DNA from: Glutamicibacter halophytocola
GTDB lineage: Bacteria > Actinomycetota > Actinomycetes > Actinomycetales > Micrococcaceae
NCBI RefSeq assembly: GCF_001302565.1
Contig: NZ_CP012750.1
Location: forward strand, 620,001 to 684,000
DNA: 64,000 nt
Direction: 5' to 3'
Part shown: positions 1 through 7,855 of the stretch, piece by piece
How positions within the stretch are numbered: the stretch's first letter is position 1
How the letters are laid out: every line of letters begins with the position of its first letter
The notes under the pieces: generated by a model
Told to the model about the DNA's origin: nothing
Databases searched by the model: none
The model's input: only the letters and a program-made list of their open reading frames with translations
Program-made: the position numbers and the translations under genes

Positions 1-1
1 T

Positions 2-514
2 ATCCAAAATGTTCGCCCTGGCGATCGTAACAAGCCGGTCATCATCGACCTCGCTGGCATGGACGGTAGGCCTTGGAAGCCATCCAAGGGCATGCTCCGT
101 GTCCTGTCATACCGGTGGGGGACTGAGACGGATAAATGGATTGGCCGGCTAGTGAAACTGGTCAATAACCCTGAAGTGATCTATGCGGGCGAAAAGGTTG
201 GCGGGGTGGAAGTAGTCGCCATGTCGCACATTGACGCGGCGTTCACTATCCCGGTTCGCATCAGCCAGAAGAAGGTCAAGCAACACCACGTTGACGTTCT
301 TGCCGAGCCAGTAACCGAACCGTGGGTGGCTCAGTGGCAGGCAATCACCAATGCGCTCACTGTGGCGGGCTATCAGGGTGACGGTCCGGCAATGCTCGCG
401 CACGCTGGACAGATTGTCGGCGCTAACTGGGATCACCCAAACAAGATCAGCACTGAGGACGCGCAAAAGATCCTCGCAACAGTACGAGAAGACAACAACG
501 AAGAAGGTAAGTAA
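2..514 (+). CDS. Phage recombination/replication-module protein, 5'-truncated by window
   Basis: The reading frame is open from the first bases of the window, so the gene begins upstream; an internal ATG at 59 is only the first methionine seen. The visible part has the pattern of a phage protein family commonly found beside ssb and single-strand-annealing genes, with a segment around WKPSKGMLRVL followed by a VGGVEV...SHID stretch and a basic patch. I recall this family only by sequence style and its enzymatic role is not known to me. It ends at TAA 512-514 and the next gene starts directly after it, so it belongs to the same operon as ssb. A role in DNA recombination or replication is inferred from position only. 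Confidence 0.6.
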   Translation: MQNVRPGDRNKPVIIDLAGMDGRPWKPSKGMLRVLSYRWGTETDKWIGRLVKLVNNPEVIYAGEKVGGVEVVAMSHIDAAFTIPVRISQKKVKQHHVDVLAEPVTEPWVAQWQAITNALTVAGYQGDGPAMLAHAGQIVGANWDHPNKISTEDAQKILATVREDNNEEGK

Positions 515-697
515 ATGGCTAAGGATTTCAACATCGAAGAATTGGTCGCTGATCTATCCCTCGCGAATGAGGTGGGAGGCGACTACGGATACAGCGCATC
601 CAGTGACGGCAAGAGCATCGTCGTTGAGCAGTACAGCGACGAAGGCGACATCGAAAAGACCTACACAATGACCATCGAAATCAAGGAGGCCAAATAA
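515..697 (+). CDS. Small acidic phage protein, unknown function
   Basis: A 60-residue acidic protein with no cysteines, membrane segment or recognised motif. The start ATG at 515 abuts the stop codon of the preceding gene, and GAAGAAGGTAAGTAA upstream supplies a purine-rich ribosome site. Its stop at 695-697 directly precedes the ssb start, and an AAGGAGG-type site for ssb lies inside its 3' end, so the three genes are translationally linked. Nothing in the sequence gives a function; location suggests the DNA replication or recombination module. Confidence 0.6.
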   Translation: MAKDFNIEELVADLSLANEVGGDYGYSASSDGKSIVVEQYSDEGDIEKTYTMTIEIKEAK

Positions 698-1195
698 ATG
701 GCTGAGATTATTGCAACTGGAAATCTGGCGGCGGACGCGGAACTGCGCACCACACCTAGTGGACGTTCTGTTTTGAACTTCCGCATCGCTGATTCCAAGT
801 CGAAGAAGAATGACCAGGGCGGTTGGGACACGCTGGCTGAGAACTGGTTCAACGTGGCGATCTGGGGTGAGCTTGCCGAGTTCTACGCCAAGCAGCTCAC
901 CAAGGGCACGCGGGTAAAGATCACGGGCGAGTTCTACCAGCGCGAGTATGACAAGAAGGACGGTTCCGGCAAGGGTGTTTCGTTGGATGTGAACGCGTGG
1001 GGTGTTCATGTGATCCCTAAGCGCGACAGCAGTAACGGTGGTGGTTTCCAGCCTCCTGCCCAGCAGGTGACCCCGCAGCAGGGTGGTGGTGGTTCATGGG
1101 GTGGACAGCAAACACAGGCCGACCCGTGGAAGCAACCAGAACAACAGCAGAACAACGGCGGGTGGGGCGACCCGTCCGACAGCCCAGCTTTCTAA
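698..1195 (+). CDS. ssb: Single-stranded DNA-binding protein
   Basis: A 165-residue SSB. Residues 1-105 form the OB-fold: the N-terminal ATGNLAADAELR motif, then the strand with F-R-I-A, the W-F-N-V-A-I-W-G strand and the K-G-T-R-V-K-I-T-G-E-F strand are all classic. A glycine/glutamine/proline-rich flexible linker follows, and the protein ends in a short acidic-hydrophobic tip (DSPAF) like the DDDIPF tip through which SSBs bind partner proteins. The upstream AAGGAGG at about 683-690 is a strong ribosome site. It would coat ssDNA during phage replication and recombination. The linker is rich in GGW and QQ repeats, typical of actinobacterial SSBs. Confidence 0.95.
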   Translation: MAEIIATGNLAADAELRTTPSGRSVLNFRIADSKSKKNDQGGWDTLAENWFNVAIWGELAEFYAKQLTKGTRVKITGEFYQREYDKKDGSGKGVSLDVNAWGVHVIPKRDSSNGGGFQPPAQQVTPQQGGGGSWGGQQTQADPWKQPEQQQNNGGWGDPSDSPAF

Positions 1196-1204
1196 GGAGA
1201 ACCA

Positions 1205-1696
1205 ATGATCTTCATAATTTTGTGCGTCATCCTCGCGCTTGTCATCGTTGGGTTCACCCTTGAAGACGGAGTGTTCGGCTTCGTGTCATCCGCCTTTTTC
1301 GGCAGTATCGTCGCCGGGCTAACCTTCCTCTTAATTTGGATCATAGTTGGCCTCTTCGTTCAGGTTCCTTACCAGAGCGAAACTACCCACAAGTTACAGG
1401 CCATGGGGAACAGTGGAGGGGCAAGCGGCAGCTTCTTCCTCGGCACTGGTTACATGTCGGATAAATCAGTAATCAACTACATCGAGAAGCTAGAAGGTGG
1501 AGGTTCGCAGCTCAAGCGTGTGGATGCTTCACGAAGCACCATTTATGAAGTCGATGAAGACCCCACTCTGATCACCCGACACTATTCCGGTAGCCCATGG
1601 TGGCTGGCACCGTTCGATATGTACTCAGCGGAAAACTTCGAGTTCCGTGTTCCGAACGGAACGGTAACGGAGTCATTCGAGCTATCCACTGAATAG
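1205..1696 (+). CDS. Two-helix membrane protein, unknown function
   Basis: A 163-residue protein with two hydrophobic helices in the first 55 residues (about 1-20 and 28-52) and a soluble C-terminal domain of about 105 residues. AAGGAGA at 1194-1200 is a good ribosome site for ATG 1205. It closes the ssb operon: a rho-independent terminator follows. Membrane proteins of this shape in an early phage operon can alter superinfection or host membrane physiology, but no motif supports a specific role here. I do not recognise the family. Confidence 0.65.
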   Translation: MIFIILCVILALVIVGFTLEDGVFGFVSSAFFGSIVAGLTFLLIWIIVGLFVQVPYQSETTHKLQAMGNSGGASGSFFLGTGYMSDKSVINYIEKLEGGGSQLKRVDASRSTIYEVDEDPTLITRHYSGSPWWLAPFDMYSAENFEFRVPNGTVTESFELSTE

Positions 1697-1718
1697 CAGT
1701 ATTCACACAGTTACTCAC

Positions 1719-1750
1719 AAGCGCTAACCCGCACCGGGTAGCGCTTTTTT
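1719..1750 (+). terminator. Rho-independent terminator after ssb operon
   Basis: A GC-rich stem pairs AAGCGCTA-CCCG with CGGG-TAGCGCTT, with one bulged A and a CAC loop, followed by a run of T. It lies 20 bases after the stop at 1696 and ends the first transcription unit in the window. Confidence 0.8.
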
Positions 1751-1817
1751 AGTATCCAGAACATGGGCTGGCATCAATCACGGTGCCAGCCCAAACCACT
1801 ATCTAAGGACTTTTTTC

Positions 1818-2051
1818 ATGACCGCAATCGCCGTTTACTCAAAGCCATCCTGCGTCCAGTGCACCCAAACCATGAGGAAGCTTGACCAGCTTGGTCTTGA
1901 ATACACGAAGATCGACATCACCCAGGATGCCGGCGCATACAAGTACGTCACCCAAACGCTCGGCTACCAAGCAGCCCCAGTAGTCGTCACTGAAGATTCG
2001 CACTGGTACGGATACCGTCCGGACCTCATCAACGAATTGGCGGTGAACTAA
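1818..2051 (+). CDS. nrdH: NrdH-type glutaredoxin-like redoxin
   Basis: A 77-residue redoxin with the thioredoxin fold order and an active-site C-V-Q-C at residues 12-15. NrdH proteins carry CxxC here and donate electrons to class Ib ribonucleotide reductase, using thioredoxin reductase as the source. The later APVVV segment with the cis-proline is also present. Phages often carry such redoxins to boost dNTP supply. No nrdE or nrdF is in the window, so it presumably serves the host reductase. The stop codon overlaps the next start codon by one base. Confidence 0.88.
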   Translation: MTAIAVYSKPSCVQCTQTMRKLDQLGLEYTKIDITQDAGAYKYVTQTLGYQAAPVVVTEDSHWYGYRPDLINELAVN

Positions 2052-2332
2052 TGAGCAAGCCAGCTTACGAGGACCTACCCAAATGCACTGAATGCGAACG
2101 CCCAATGCGCCCAAGGAAATACAAGTCCAAGGAATACCCAAAAACCATGGCAATGGGCAACTACGGAATGTGCAACCCATGCACCAAGACCAAGCGCGAA
2201 GCAGAAAACGGGCGAGGCAACGACCCGCAAACACTGCGCAACAAGCAGAACCTCGAAGTGTTCCTAAACCGCATCAGCGCAGATCGACGCCGCATGGAAC
2301 AGCGCAGGAAAGTACACATGGTGATCCGATGA
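2051..2332 (+). CDS. Small cysteine-rich (zinc-ribbon-like) phage protein
   Basis: A 93-residue basic protein with two CxxC pairs (CTEC near residue 14 and CNPC near residue 42), which suggests a zinc ribbon, followed by a strongly charged helical tail. It starts at ATG 2051, overlapping the nrdH stop, and its own stop overlaps the next ATG in an ATGA junction. A nucleic-acid-binding role is likely for this layout but the family is not recognised. Confidence 0.65.
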   Translation: MSKPAYEDLPKCTECERPMRPRKYKSKEYPKTMAMGNYGMCNPCTKTKREAENGRGNDPQTLRNKQNLEVFLNRISADRRRMEQRRKVHMVIR

Positions 2333-2544
2333 ACGACTTCCCATGCTGCGCAATCTGCCGTGGTATCAGCCCGTTCTTCTTCTGCAAGGACAAGCCCAAG
2401 GGCGTTCTTGAACCAGGGTGCGAATGCCACATTCAACAGGAACTCAAATCACGCAAGAAATACAACGCACTGACCTACAAGGACACGACCGCACGCACGG
2501 CTATCAGCAATGTGTTGCGCGAACAGAAAGCGAGCAAGAAATGA
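2329..2544 (+). CDS. Small cysteine-rich phage protein
   Basis: A 71-residue protein starting at ATG 2329 in an ATGA overlap with the previous stop. Cysteines occur as C-C-A-I-C near the N-terminus and C-E-C near residue 33, a possible zinc site, and the C-terminal half is basic. The same frame is open further upstream, but the ATGA overlap makes 2329 the natural start. Two neighbouring small cysteine-rich proteins may be a pair. Function unknown. Confidence 0.6.
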   Translation: MNDFPCCAICRGISPFFFCKDKPKGVLEPGCECHIQQELKSRKKYNALTYKDTTARTAISNVLREQKASKK

Positions 2545-3152
2545 GCAATTTCAACAAGGGTGACCGTGTACGAGTCACCAACCACAGAAGCATCCGATAC
2601 AGAGAAATTGGGACTGTCGAATCCACCAGTGGACACGAGGTGCACGTACTCATGGATAGCGGAAGGAGACTGAGGGGCAACGAGAGGTTCCTTGAACTGC
2701 TTGACGAACGTATTGACCTTGAAGCAGATCATAACAATGGCATCGAAAAGCTAATGCGGCCAGCCGAGAATGGTGAGATCCAGAACGCCCCGCTTGGTGA
2801 GCAGATTGATTTGGACTGCATCGAAAGCGGGGTGATGGTCTTCGCACAAGTGCCAGACCAGCCAGCCAAGTTCGCCCGCGAAACAGTGCTCACCACTGCC
2901 GAGCAGTTGATCAACGGCGACCGGGCAAAAGACTACGGTGACGCATCCGAAAACTTCCAACGCATCGCCAACCTGTGGGAACCGATTCTAGGCGTTGAAG
3001 TAACCGCGACCGATGTTGCCCTGTGCCTAACCCAGTTGAAGGTCTCACGCCTCATCACCAGCCCCGCACACAAGGACTCATGGGTAGACGCTGCCGGGTA
3101 CATCGCACTCGGCGGAGAAATCGCAAACAAGGAGACCCACGATGGGCGCTAA
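2541..3152 (+). CDS. DUF6378-type phage protein with N-terminal SH3-like region
   Basis: A 203-residue protein starting at ATG 2541, four bases before the end of the previous gene. Residues 1-45 (KGDRVRVTNH...GTVESTSGHEVHVLMDSG) look like a small beta-barrel of KOW/SH3 type. Residues about 115-200 (TAEQLINGDRAKDYGD...NFQRIANLWEPIL...DVALCLTQLKVSRL...DSWVDAAGYIALG) match the pattern of the DUF6378 family, widespread in actinophages and often next to nucleotide-metabolism genes. The biochemical role of that family is not established to my knowledge. The fusion of the two parts is what the sequence shows. Confidence 0.65.
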   Translation: MSNFNKGDRVRVTNHRSIRYREIGTVESTSGHEVHVLMDSGRRLRGNERFLELLDERIDLEADHNNGIEKLMRPAENGEIQNAPLGEQIDLDCIESGVMVFAQVPDQPAKFARETVLTTAEQLINGDRAKDYGDASENFQRIANLWEPILGVEVTATDVALCLTQLKVSRLITSPAHKDSWVDAAGYIALGGEIANKETHDGR

Positions 3153-3459
3153 TGAGAAGCACGCAGCGACCACCCACGGCGGGGAATACACGCCGAGCAC
3201 CGACGTTGTATTGGCCGCCTACATGGAATGCGAAAAGCGTCATGTGAGAACTCCAGACGAAAAGGCCATTTCAGCATTCGACCGCTGGCTCGACCAGGTA
3301 CGCGCCGAAGCGAAAGCAGAAGCGCTCACCGACATGGCGCATGTTCTCGAAGCGGATATCCCCGGACACACTCATGAAAACGGGCAGATCATTGCTGGGC
3401 GCCACATCATACGGATAATCCGTGCCCGCGCTAACCAGTACAAGGAGGAACAGTCATGA
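3142..3459 (+). CDS. Phage protein, unknown function
   Basis: A 105-residue, mostly helical protein with a central AFDRWLDQVRAEAKAEA helix typical of small actinophage early proteins. ATG 3142 overlaps the previous gene by 11 bases and is preceded by AAGGAG inside it. The 3' end carries AAGGAGGAA, the ribosome site for the following gene, whose start overlaps this stop. No catalytic motif is seen. Confidence 0.6.
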   Translation: MGANEKHAATTHGGEYTPSTDVVLAAYMECEKRHVRTPDEKAISAFDRWLDQVRAEAKAEALTDMAHVLEADIPGHTHENGQIIAGRHIIRIIRARANQYKEEQS

Positions 3460-3815
3460 GTATTCAACCCGTAACGCCGCGTGTTAGTGAGGCTGTCGAA
3501 GCTGTACTCAGCGCGTTTGAAACCGCGTACCTGGAACAGCAGAAAAGCAACCAGTACCCGCTCACGCTGACCGCGGATCAGGAAACCACGCTGATAGGAG
3601 CCATTAGCCCACATCTTGGCAACGTACCCACACCAGCAAAGATCACCGAGATCCTATCCGAAGTTCAAGACCTCCACCGGTTAGACGGCAGGTGCCTCGA
3701 ATTTGAGGGCGAAGAATACGAACCCGAAGATGACGGCTACCGGTATGCACTCAGCGACCACGAAGAAAACCGGCGTTCATTCATCCGATACCTAATCCAC
3801 CAACAAATGAAATAA
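3456..3815 (+). CDS. Phage protein, unknown function
   Basis: A 119-residue acidic protein starting at ATG 3456 in an ATGA overlap and preceded by an excellent AAGGAGGAA site. No transmembrane segment or recognised motif. Its C-terminal region is rich in E, D and Y. It precedes the replication initiator by nine bases, with AAGGAG between them, so all are in one transcript. Confidence 0.55.
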   Translation: MSIQPVTPRVSEAVEAVLSAFETAYLEQQKSNQYPLTLTADQETTLIGAISPHLGNVPTPAKITEILSEVQDLHRLDGRCLEFEGEEYEPEDDGYRYALSDHEENRRSFIRYLIHQQMK

Positions 3816-3824
3816 GGAGCAATA

Positions 3825-4748
3825 ATGCGCATTCGTTCTACGAAGCCTGAGTTTTGGAAGTCACGGCGCATCGCCTCAGTTTCGTGGGATGCGCGACTAG
3901 TTCTAAAGGGCCTTGAATCCTACGTTGACGATAACGGTGTGGGCATCGATGATATCGAGCTGATCGTTACCGATGTGTTCCCTCGCGACATGTTCGCGAA
4001 AGGTAGCGAGACCGTCGGGAGGGTGTCCGAAGCTATTACCGAGCTTCACCAAGCCGGTTTGGTGCATCGGTACACCACCGAAACCGACCGTCTGCTGTAC
4101 ATCAGTTGGTGGGAGAGTATCCAACGGATCGACAAGCCTGGAAAAGGAAGAAACCCCAGGCCAGACGGCACTTGGAACTATCGAGACTCTGAGATTCGCG
4201 AGAGTGTCGCGAGCCTTCCCGAAACCCTCGCGCCCGGAACAGAGGAACAGGGGAACAGAGGAACAGAGGAACAGGGGAACAGAGGAACAGAACTTCGGGT
4301 TACGTTGTCCGACGCTGACGCGCCAGACCACGAGCCAGAAGAATTCGAACTCATCGAAGAGGAACTGCCAGTCGATGACGTAGACACCACTCCTGGTTAC
4401 CCAGCAGACTTCACCCGATTCTGGGAAATATACCCACGGCGCGGAGGCAAAGGCGCAGCATGCACAGCATTCATCAAAGCCAAGAAGCGTGCCAACGTCG
4501 AAACCATCATCGCCGGGGCAGAACGACTGCGAGATGACCCAAACCTCCCCGAAGGCAAGCTCATCCCCATGCCCTCAACCTGGCTAAACCAAGACCGCTG
4601 GGAAGACGACCCACTGCCACCACGGGCTGACCTATCGAAATCAGACCAGCGTCTACAGCAAGGCTTTGACCTAGTGCAACGTGTCGCAGCCAAGGGCAAG
4701 GGTGGACTTGATTGCGACCCATTCGAGAAAAAAGAGATTGAATCATGA
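3825..4748 (+). CDS. O-like phage replication initiator with internal tandem repeats
   Basis: A 307-residue protein. The N-terminal 110 residues (RIRSTKPEFWKS...VSWDARLVLKGLESYVDDNG...VSEAITELHQAGLVHRY...YISWWESIQRIDKPG) have the winged-helix pattern of phage replisome organisers/initiators. A low-complexity G/T/E/Q/N/R linker (about 137-156) is encoded by seven tandem 8-bp repeats. The C-terminal part (YPADFTRFWEIYPRRGGKGAACTAFIKA...W) resembles the DnaD-like or gp52-like tail found in phage initiators. As in lambda O, the iteron-like repeats within the gene could be the replication origin to which the protein binds. The next gene overlaps its stop by four bases, like an O-P pair. Function is inferred from domain pattern and layout. 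Confidence 0.7.
   Translation: MRIRSTKPEFWKSRRIASVSWDARLVLKGLESYVDDNGVGIDDIELIVTDVFPRDMFAKGSETVGRVSEAITELHQAGLVHRYTTETDRLLYISWWESIQRIDKPGKGRNPRPDGTWNYRDSEIRESVASLPETLAPGTEEQGNRGTEEQGNRGTELRVTLSDADAPDHEPEEFELIEEELPVDDVDTTPGYPADFTRFWEIYPRRGGKGAACTAFIKAKKRANVETIIAGAERLRDDPNLPEGKLIPMPSTWLNQDRWEDDPLPPRADLSKSDQRLQQGFDLVQRVAAKGKGGLDCDPFEKKEIES
4236..4291 (+). repeat. Seven tandem 8-bp repeats (GGAACAGR), candidate origin iterons
   Basis: GGAACAGA or GGAACAGG is repeated seven times without interruption inside the initiator gene. Since 8 is not a multiple of 3, three units encode an eight-residue period, and gain or loss of one unit would shift the frame of the last half of the protein. Location in the middle of the initiator gene is that of the lambda-type origin. 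Confidence 0.85.
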
Positions 4749-5200
4749 TGGAACACGAAGTTGCTCAGGCGCTAACTTATGCAAATCAGGCAGATCCCCG
4801 CGTCCAACTGAACGACGCGAACGTAGACATTTGGTGGGAAGGTCTACGCACTGTTGACGCAAACGCTGCTCGTTGGGCTATCAAGAAGCACTACGCGGGG
4901 CAGAACGCTAACGGTGAAGGTGCGCACGTAATCAATCCTGCAACGATCCGACGCTTGATCACTGCCGAACTAAACCGGCGCGAACAAACCGAACGCGCAT
5001 TGGAGCCACCAAAGAACAAAGCACCCAATCCGGTCAGTTTCCGAAAACGAGATCCTGAACGGTGGGATGCTTTGGTTCGTCAAGGCGCTGAGGACAGGTA
5101 CAACGAACTCACCCGACGCGGAATCAAAGTAGACCCACCCAAACACATGCAAGCCACTCTCAACGAGGGTGGCTTTTCTGTATCCGAAAGCGAGAAGTGA
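4745..5200 (+). CDS. Putative phage replication partner/helicase-loader-like protein
   Basis: A 151-residue protein starting at ATG 4745 in an ATGA overlap with the initiator stop. The N-terminal segment (LTYANQADPRVQLNDANVDIWWEGLRTVDANAARWAIKKHY, then INPATIRRLI) is the pattern of short actinophage proteins that follow the initiator and are thought to recruit the host helicase. The C-terminus is charged and flexible. No ATPase motif is visible, so it is not a DnaC-type loader with its own P-loop. The role is inferred from position. Confidence 0.55.
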   Translation: MMEHEVAQALTYANQADPRVQLNDANVDIWWEGLRTVDANAARWAIKKHYAGQNANGEGAHVINPATIRRLITAELNRREQTERALEPPKNKAPNPVSFRKRDPERWDALVRQGAEDRYNELTRRGIKVDPPKHMQATLNEGGFSVSESEK

Positions 5201-5201
5201 A

Positions 5202-5399
5202 ATGGCCGAGAAGAAACTCAACCCAGTGAAGCCGAAGATCGGCATGATCGTACGCCACGAAGAGTATCCCGGACTTTGGCAGGTCTTGGACAAGTCACCC
5301 AAACGGGGGGGCTTCTGGCTTCTGGCCTACGACGACGAAGCAAAGGCGGTCGGTAAATGGTCAATCGAAGCAACCAGTTTGGAGATGAAACAGAAGTGA
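5202..5399 (+). CDS. Small phage protein, unknown function
   Basis: A 65-residue protein beginning at ATG 5202 just after the previous stop. The sequence KPKIGMIVRHEEYPGLWQVLDKSP...GFWLLAYDDEAKAVGKW suggests a small all-beta fold. Its stop TGA overlaps the GTG start of the RusA gene. Function unknown. Confidence 0.55.
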   Translation: MAEKKLNPVKPKIGMIVRHEEYPGLWQVLDKSPKRGGFWLLAYDDEAKAVGKWSIEATSLEMKQK

Positions 5400-5818
5400 T
5401 CAACTTTTTTGTTGCCGGCACGCCAGCCGGACAGGGATCGAAGACGTTCTACGGCAAGGGCAGGATGGCTGAGTCATCCAAAAAGCTAAAGCCATGGCGG
5501 GATGAAGTAACCCGTGTCGCCAAGCTTCACGCACCCGATGAGCCCATGGATGAGCCCGTGAAAGTCACAGTGACGTTCTGGATCTTGCGCCCGAAGACAC
5601 CGAAGTTCAAGGACTACCCAGCGACCCCATTCGACCTGGACAAACTGCAAAGGGCTGTAGGCGACGCACTGCAACAGTCAGGGCTACTCAAGGATGATGC
5701 CCGCATCGTCACCTGGAACGCGAAGAAACGCTTCACCGACGATGCCCCCGGCGCATCAATCACCGTCGAACCACTCTGGGAAGCGCTGCGCGCCTCACTG
5801 GGAGGCGAACAACCCTAA
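5396..5818 (+). CDS. rusA: RusA-like Holliday junction resolvase
   Basis: A 140-residue protein of the RusA endodeoxyribonuclease family. It has the family order: N-terminal FFVAGTPAGQGSK strand, the VTVTFWILRPKTPK strand, then the catalytic segment TPFDLDKLQRAVGDALQQSGLLKDDARI with the conserved aspartates (D of FDLDK, D of GDAL and the DD of KDDARI) that bind metal. These enzymes resolve Holliday junctions after phage recombination. GTG 5396 in a GTGA overlap is preferred; an upstream in-frame ATG at 5357 would overlap the previous gene by 43 bases. It is the last gene before a terminator. Confidence 0.88.
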   Translation: MINFFVAGTPAGQGSKTFYGKGRMAESSKKLKPWRDEVTRVAKLHAPDEPMDEPVKVTVTFWILRPKTPKFKDYPATPFDLDKLQRAVGDALQQSGLLKDDARIVTWNAKKRFTDDAPGASITVEPLWEALRASLGGEQP

Positions 5819-5848
5819 ACCCAAACAACCACACCCGAACAACCCCTA

Positions 5849-5870
5849 GCGCCGCACAGGCGCATTTTTT
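5849..5870 (+). terminator. Rho-independent terminator after rusA
   Basis: GCGCC, a five-base loop and GGCGC are followed by ATTTTTT. ATGCCCAAAA follows at once, one copy of a recurring post-terminator sequence in this window. Confidence 0.7.
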
Positions 5871-5895
5871 ATGCCCAAAAACGAAAGGAAACACC

Positions 5896-6942
5896 ATGCA
5901 CATCTCAGAAATCATCAACCCCGAACTGCTAGCCGACGAAATCAAAGCCGGATACATCACCGCCCGCAGCATCAACGGCATCACGATCTACAACTACACC
6001 GACAAAGCACAGTGGGATCGCCGATGGAACGAAGCAACCAGCCAGTGCCGAGGCATCATCACGAACGAAGCCGGCACGGTGATTGCTCGCCCATTCCCGA
6101 AGTTCTTCAACCACAACGAACCTGAAGCGCAGACCCCCAACGAACCGGTGATCATCACCGACAAGATGGACGGCTCGCTAGGCATCGCCTACACGATAAA
6201 CGGGACAGTCCGAATCGCAACCCGTGGCTCCCTGGTCAGCGAACAAGCATTGCATGCGACCCGGATCTTGGCGGAGAAATACCCCGACTGGAAACCACCA
6301 GCCGGCGTAACCCCGCTGTTCGAAATCATCTACCCCGAAAACAGGATCGTTCTCGACTACGGGGACACTGATGATCTTGTCCTTCTTGGCGGAATTTCAA
6401 TCAAGACCGGCGATTACGTCAAAACCCAGCACATCGACTGGCCTGGCGAAGAAGTAGAGCAGCTTCCATACGCGTCACTTGCCCAGGCTCTCGCAGCTCC
6501 ACCGCGCAAGAACGCCGAAGGAATGGTGATCTGGTTCGCGCACTCGAACGTCCGCGTGAAGATCAAGCAAGACGATTACGTGAGGCTTCACCGCATCGTC
6601 ACCGGGTGGAACGAACGAACCATTTGGGAACACCTCGCCACTGGCGAAACCCTCGAACAGCTCATTGAAGGCCTTCCAGACGAATTCCACCGCTGGGCCA
6701 CCGAAACAGCCGGTGAACTAACCCGCGCCAAAGAATTTATCGAGCTCGGCGCACGATCCGAATACAAAGCGATCCTCGAAACCCTCCCCGACGGCTGGGG
6801 ACGCAAAGAGTTCGCCATCGAAGCCGTCAAATATTCCCACTTCCGCCCTGCACTATTCCAGCTCCTAGATGACTGGCCCATCACCGAATGGGCATGGAAG
6901 CAAGTACGCCCAACCACCCAGAAAGAGGGCACCATTGTCTAA
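5896..6942 (+). CDS. T4 Rnl1-like RNA ligase
   Basis: A 348-residue ATP-dependent RNA ligase. The pre-motif CRGIITNEAGTVIARPFPKFFN is characteristic of the T4 RnlA family, and the nucleotidyl-transfer motif I is K-M-D-G-S with the adenylated lysine at residue 90. Motif III (FEIIYPENRIV), motif IV (EGMVIWF) and motif V (VRVKIKQDDYVRLH) follow in order. The enzyme joins 5'-phosphate to 3'-OH RNA ends. The next gene encodes a polynucleotide kinase-phosphatase that would make those ends, overlapping by eight bases. In T4 the same pair repairs tRNA cut by a host anticodon nuclease; the same purpose here is inferred. AAAGGAAACACC before ATG 5896 is the ribosome site. Confidence 0.9.
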   Translation: MHISEIINPELLADEIKAGYITARSINGITIYNYTDKAQWDRRWNEATSQCRGIITNEAGTVIARPFPKFFNHNEPEAQTPNEPVIITDKMDGSLGIAYTINGTVRIATRGSLVSEQALHATRILAEKYPDWKPPAGVTPLFEIIYPENRIVLDYGDTDDLVLLGGISIKTGDYVKTQHIDWPGEEVEQLPYASLAQALAAPPRKNAEGMVIWFAHSNVRVKIKQDDYVRLHRIVTGWNERTIWEHLATGETLEQLIEGLPDEFHRWATETAGELTRAKEFIELGARSEYKAILETLPDGWGRKEFAIEAVKYSHFRPALFQLLDDWPITEWAWKQVRPTTQKEGTIV

Positions 6943-7855
6943 GCTCACCATCACCCGAGGACTGCCCGGCAGCGGGAAAACCACCTACGCCGAAGCCTGG
7001 GTACTACAAGACCCAGCACGACGCGTACGCATCAACCGCGACGCACTGCGCGCCATGATCCACTTCGACCAGCGCAACAGCATCCACGAAACCGAACAAG
7101 CAATCACCAAGGTCAGCCACGACCTCGCACGCACCTACCTGCGCGCCCAATTCGAAGTAATCGTGGACGACACCAACCTGCGCCAACGCCATGCCCGCGA
7201 ATGGGCCACGCTGGCCAACGTCGTCGGCGCTGAATTCGAAGTCAAGGACTTCACGCAAGTTCCCCTTGAAACCGTGCTTGCACAGAACTTGCAGCGCCCA
7301 GCAGACAAGGTTGTGCCTGAGAAAGTCATTCGCGAAATGCACGCCAAGTTCCTCAACGGGCGAGCACTCCCACACCCCGAGGCTGATACACCAGCAGCCG
7401 AGGAATGGGAACCGTGGGAACCAACCGAAGGGCTTGAATCGGTCTACCTCGTGGACATTGACGGAACCATCGCACTCTGCGGGGACCGTGACATTTACGA
7501 CGGGTCAAAGGTTCACCTGGACACCGTGAACAAGCCTGTGGCTCACATCGTCCAGATCCTGGCAGCCATGGGTCACCGAATCGTATTCATGACCGGCCGA
7601 AGCCAGGAATTTGAAACCGAGACCGTTCAATGGCTCGCCAATCACGAATTCATCGGGCGGTTCATGAAAACCGAACTGCACATGCGACCCGCCGGCGACA
7701 AGCGCAAAGATTCCACAGTCAAGCACGAGCTGTTCAACGAACACATCCGAGGAAAGTACAACGTCGCCGGCGTATTCGATGACCGCAAGCAAGTCGTAGA
7801 CATGTGGCGCGCAATCGGCCTCACCGTCTTCCAAGTCGCCGAAGGGAACTTCTAA
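6935..7855 (+). CDS. Polynucleotide 5'-kinase / 3'-phosphatase (T4 Pnkp-like)
   Basis: A 306-residue two-domain enzyme. The kinase domain has a P-loop G-L-P-G-S-G-K-T at residues 9-16, RINRDALR after it, and the VIVDDTNLR strand. The C-terminal HAD-type phosphatase starts at VYLVDIDGTIAL with the catalytic DxDGT, and continues with VFMTGRSQ and VFDDRKQVV. It phosphorylates 5'-OH and removes 3'-phosphate (or cyclic phosphate) from RNA, preparing ends for the ligase upstream. I chose TTG 6935 because GAGGG lies just upstream and translation then starts with SKLTITRG; an ATG at 6869 would overlap the ligase gene by 74 bases. Confidence 0.9.
   Translation: MSKLTITRGLPGSGKTTYAEAWVLQDPARRVRINRDALRAMIHFDQRNSIHETEQAITKVSHDLARTYLRAQFEVIVDDTNLRQRHAREWATLANVVGAEFEVKDFTQVPLETVLAQNLQRPADKVVPEKVIREMHAKFLNGRALPHPEADTPAAEEWEPWEPTEGLESVYLVDIDGTIALCGDRDIYDGSKVHLDTVNKPVAHIVQILAAMGHRIVFMTGRSQEFETETVQWLANHEFIGRFMKTELHMRPAGDKRKDSTVKHELFNEHIRGKYNVAGVFDDRKQVVDMWRAIGLTVFQVAEGNF

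Noticed and set aside
6869..6934. Upstream ATG start for the kinase-phosphatase
   Set aside because: It would add residues with no pattern and overlap the ligase by 74 bases; TTG 6935 has a ribosome site.
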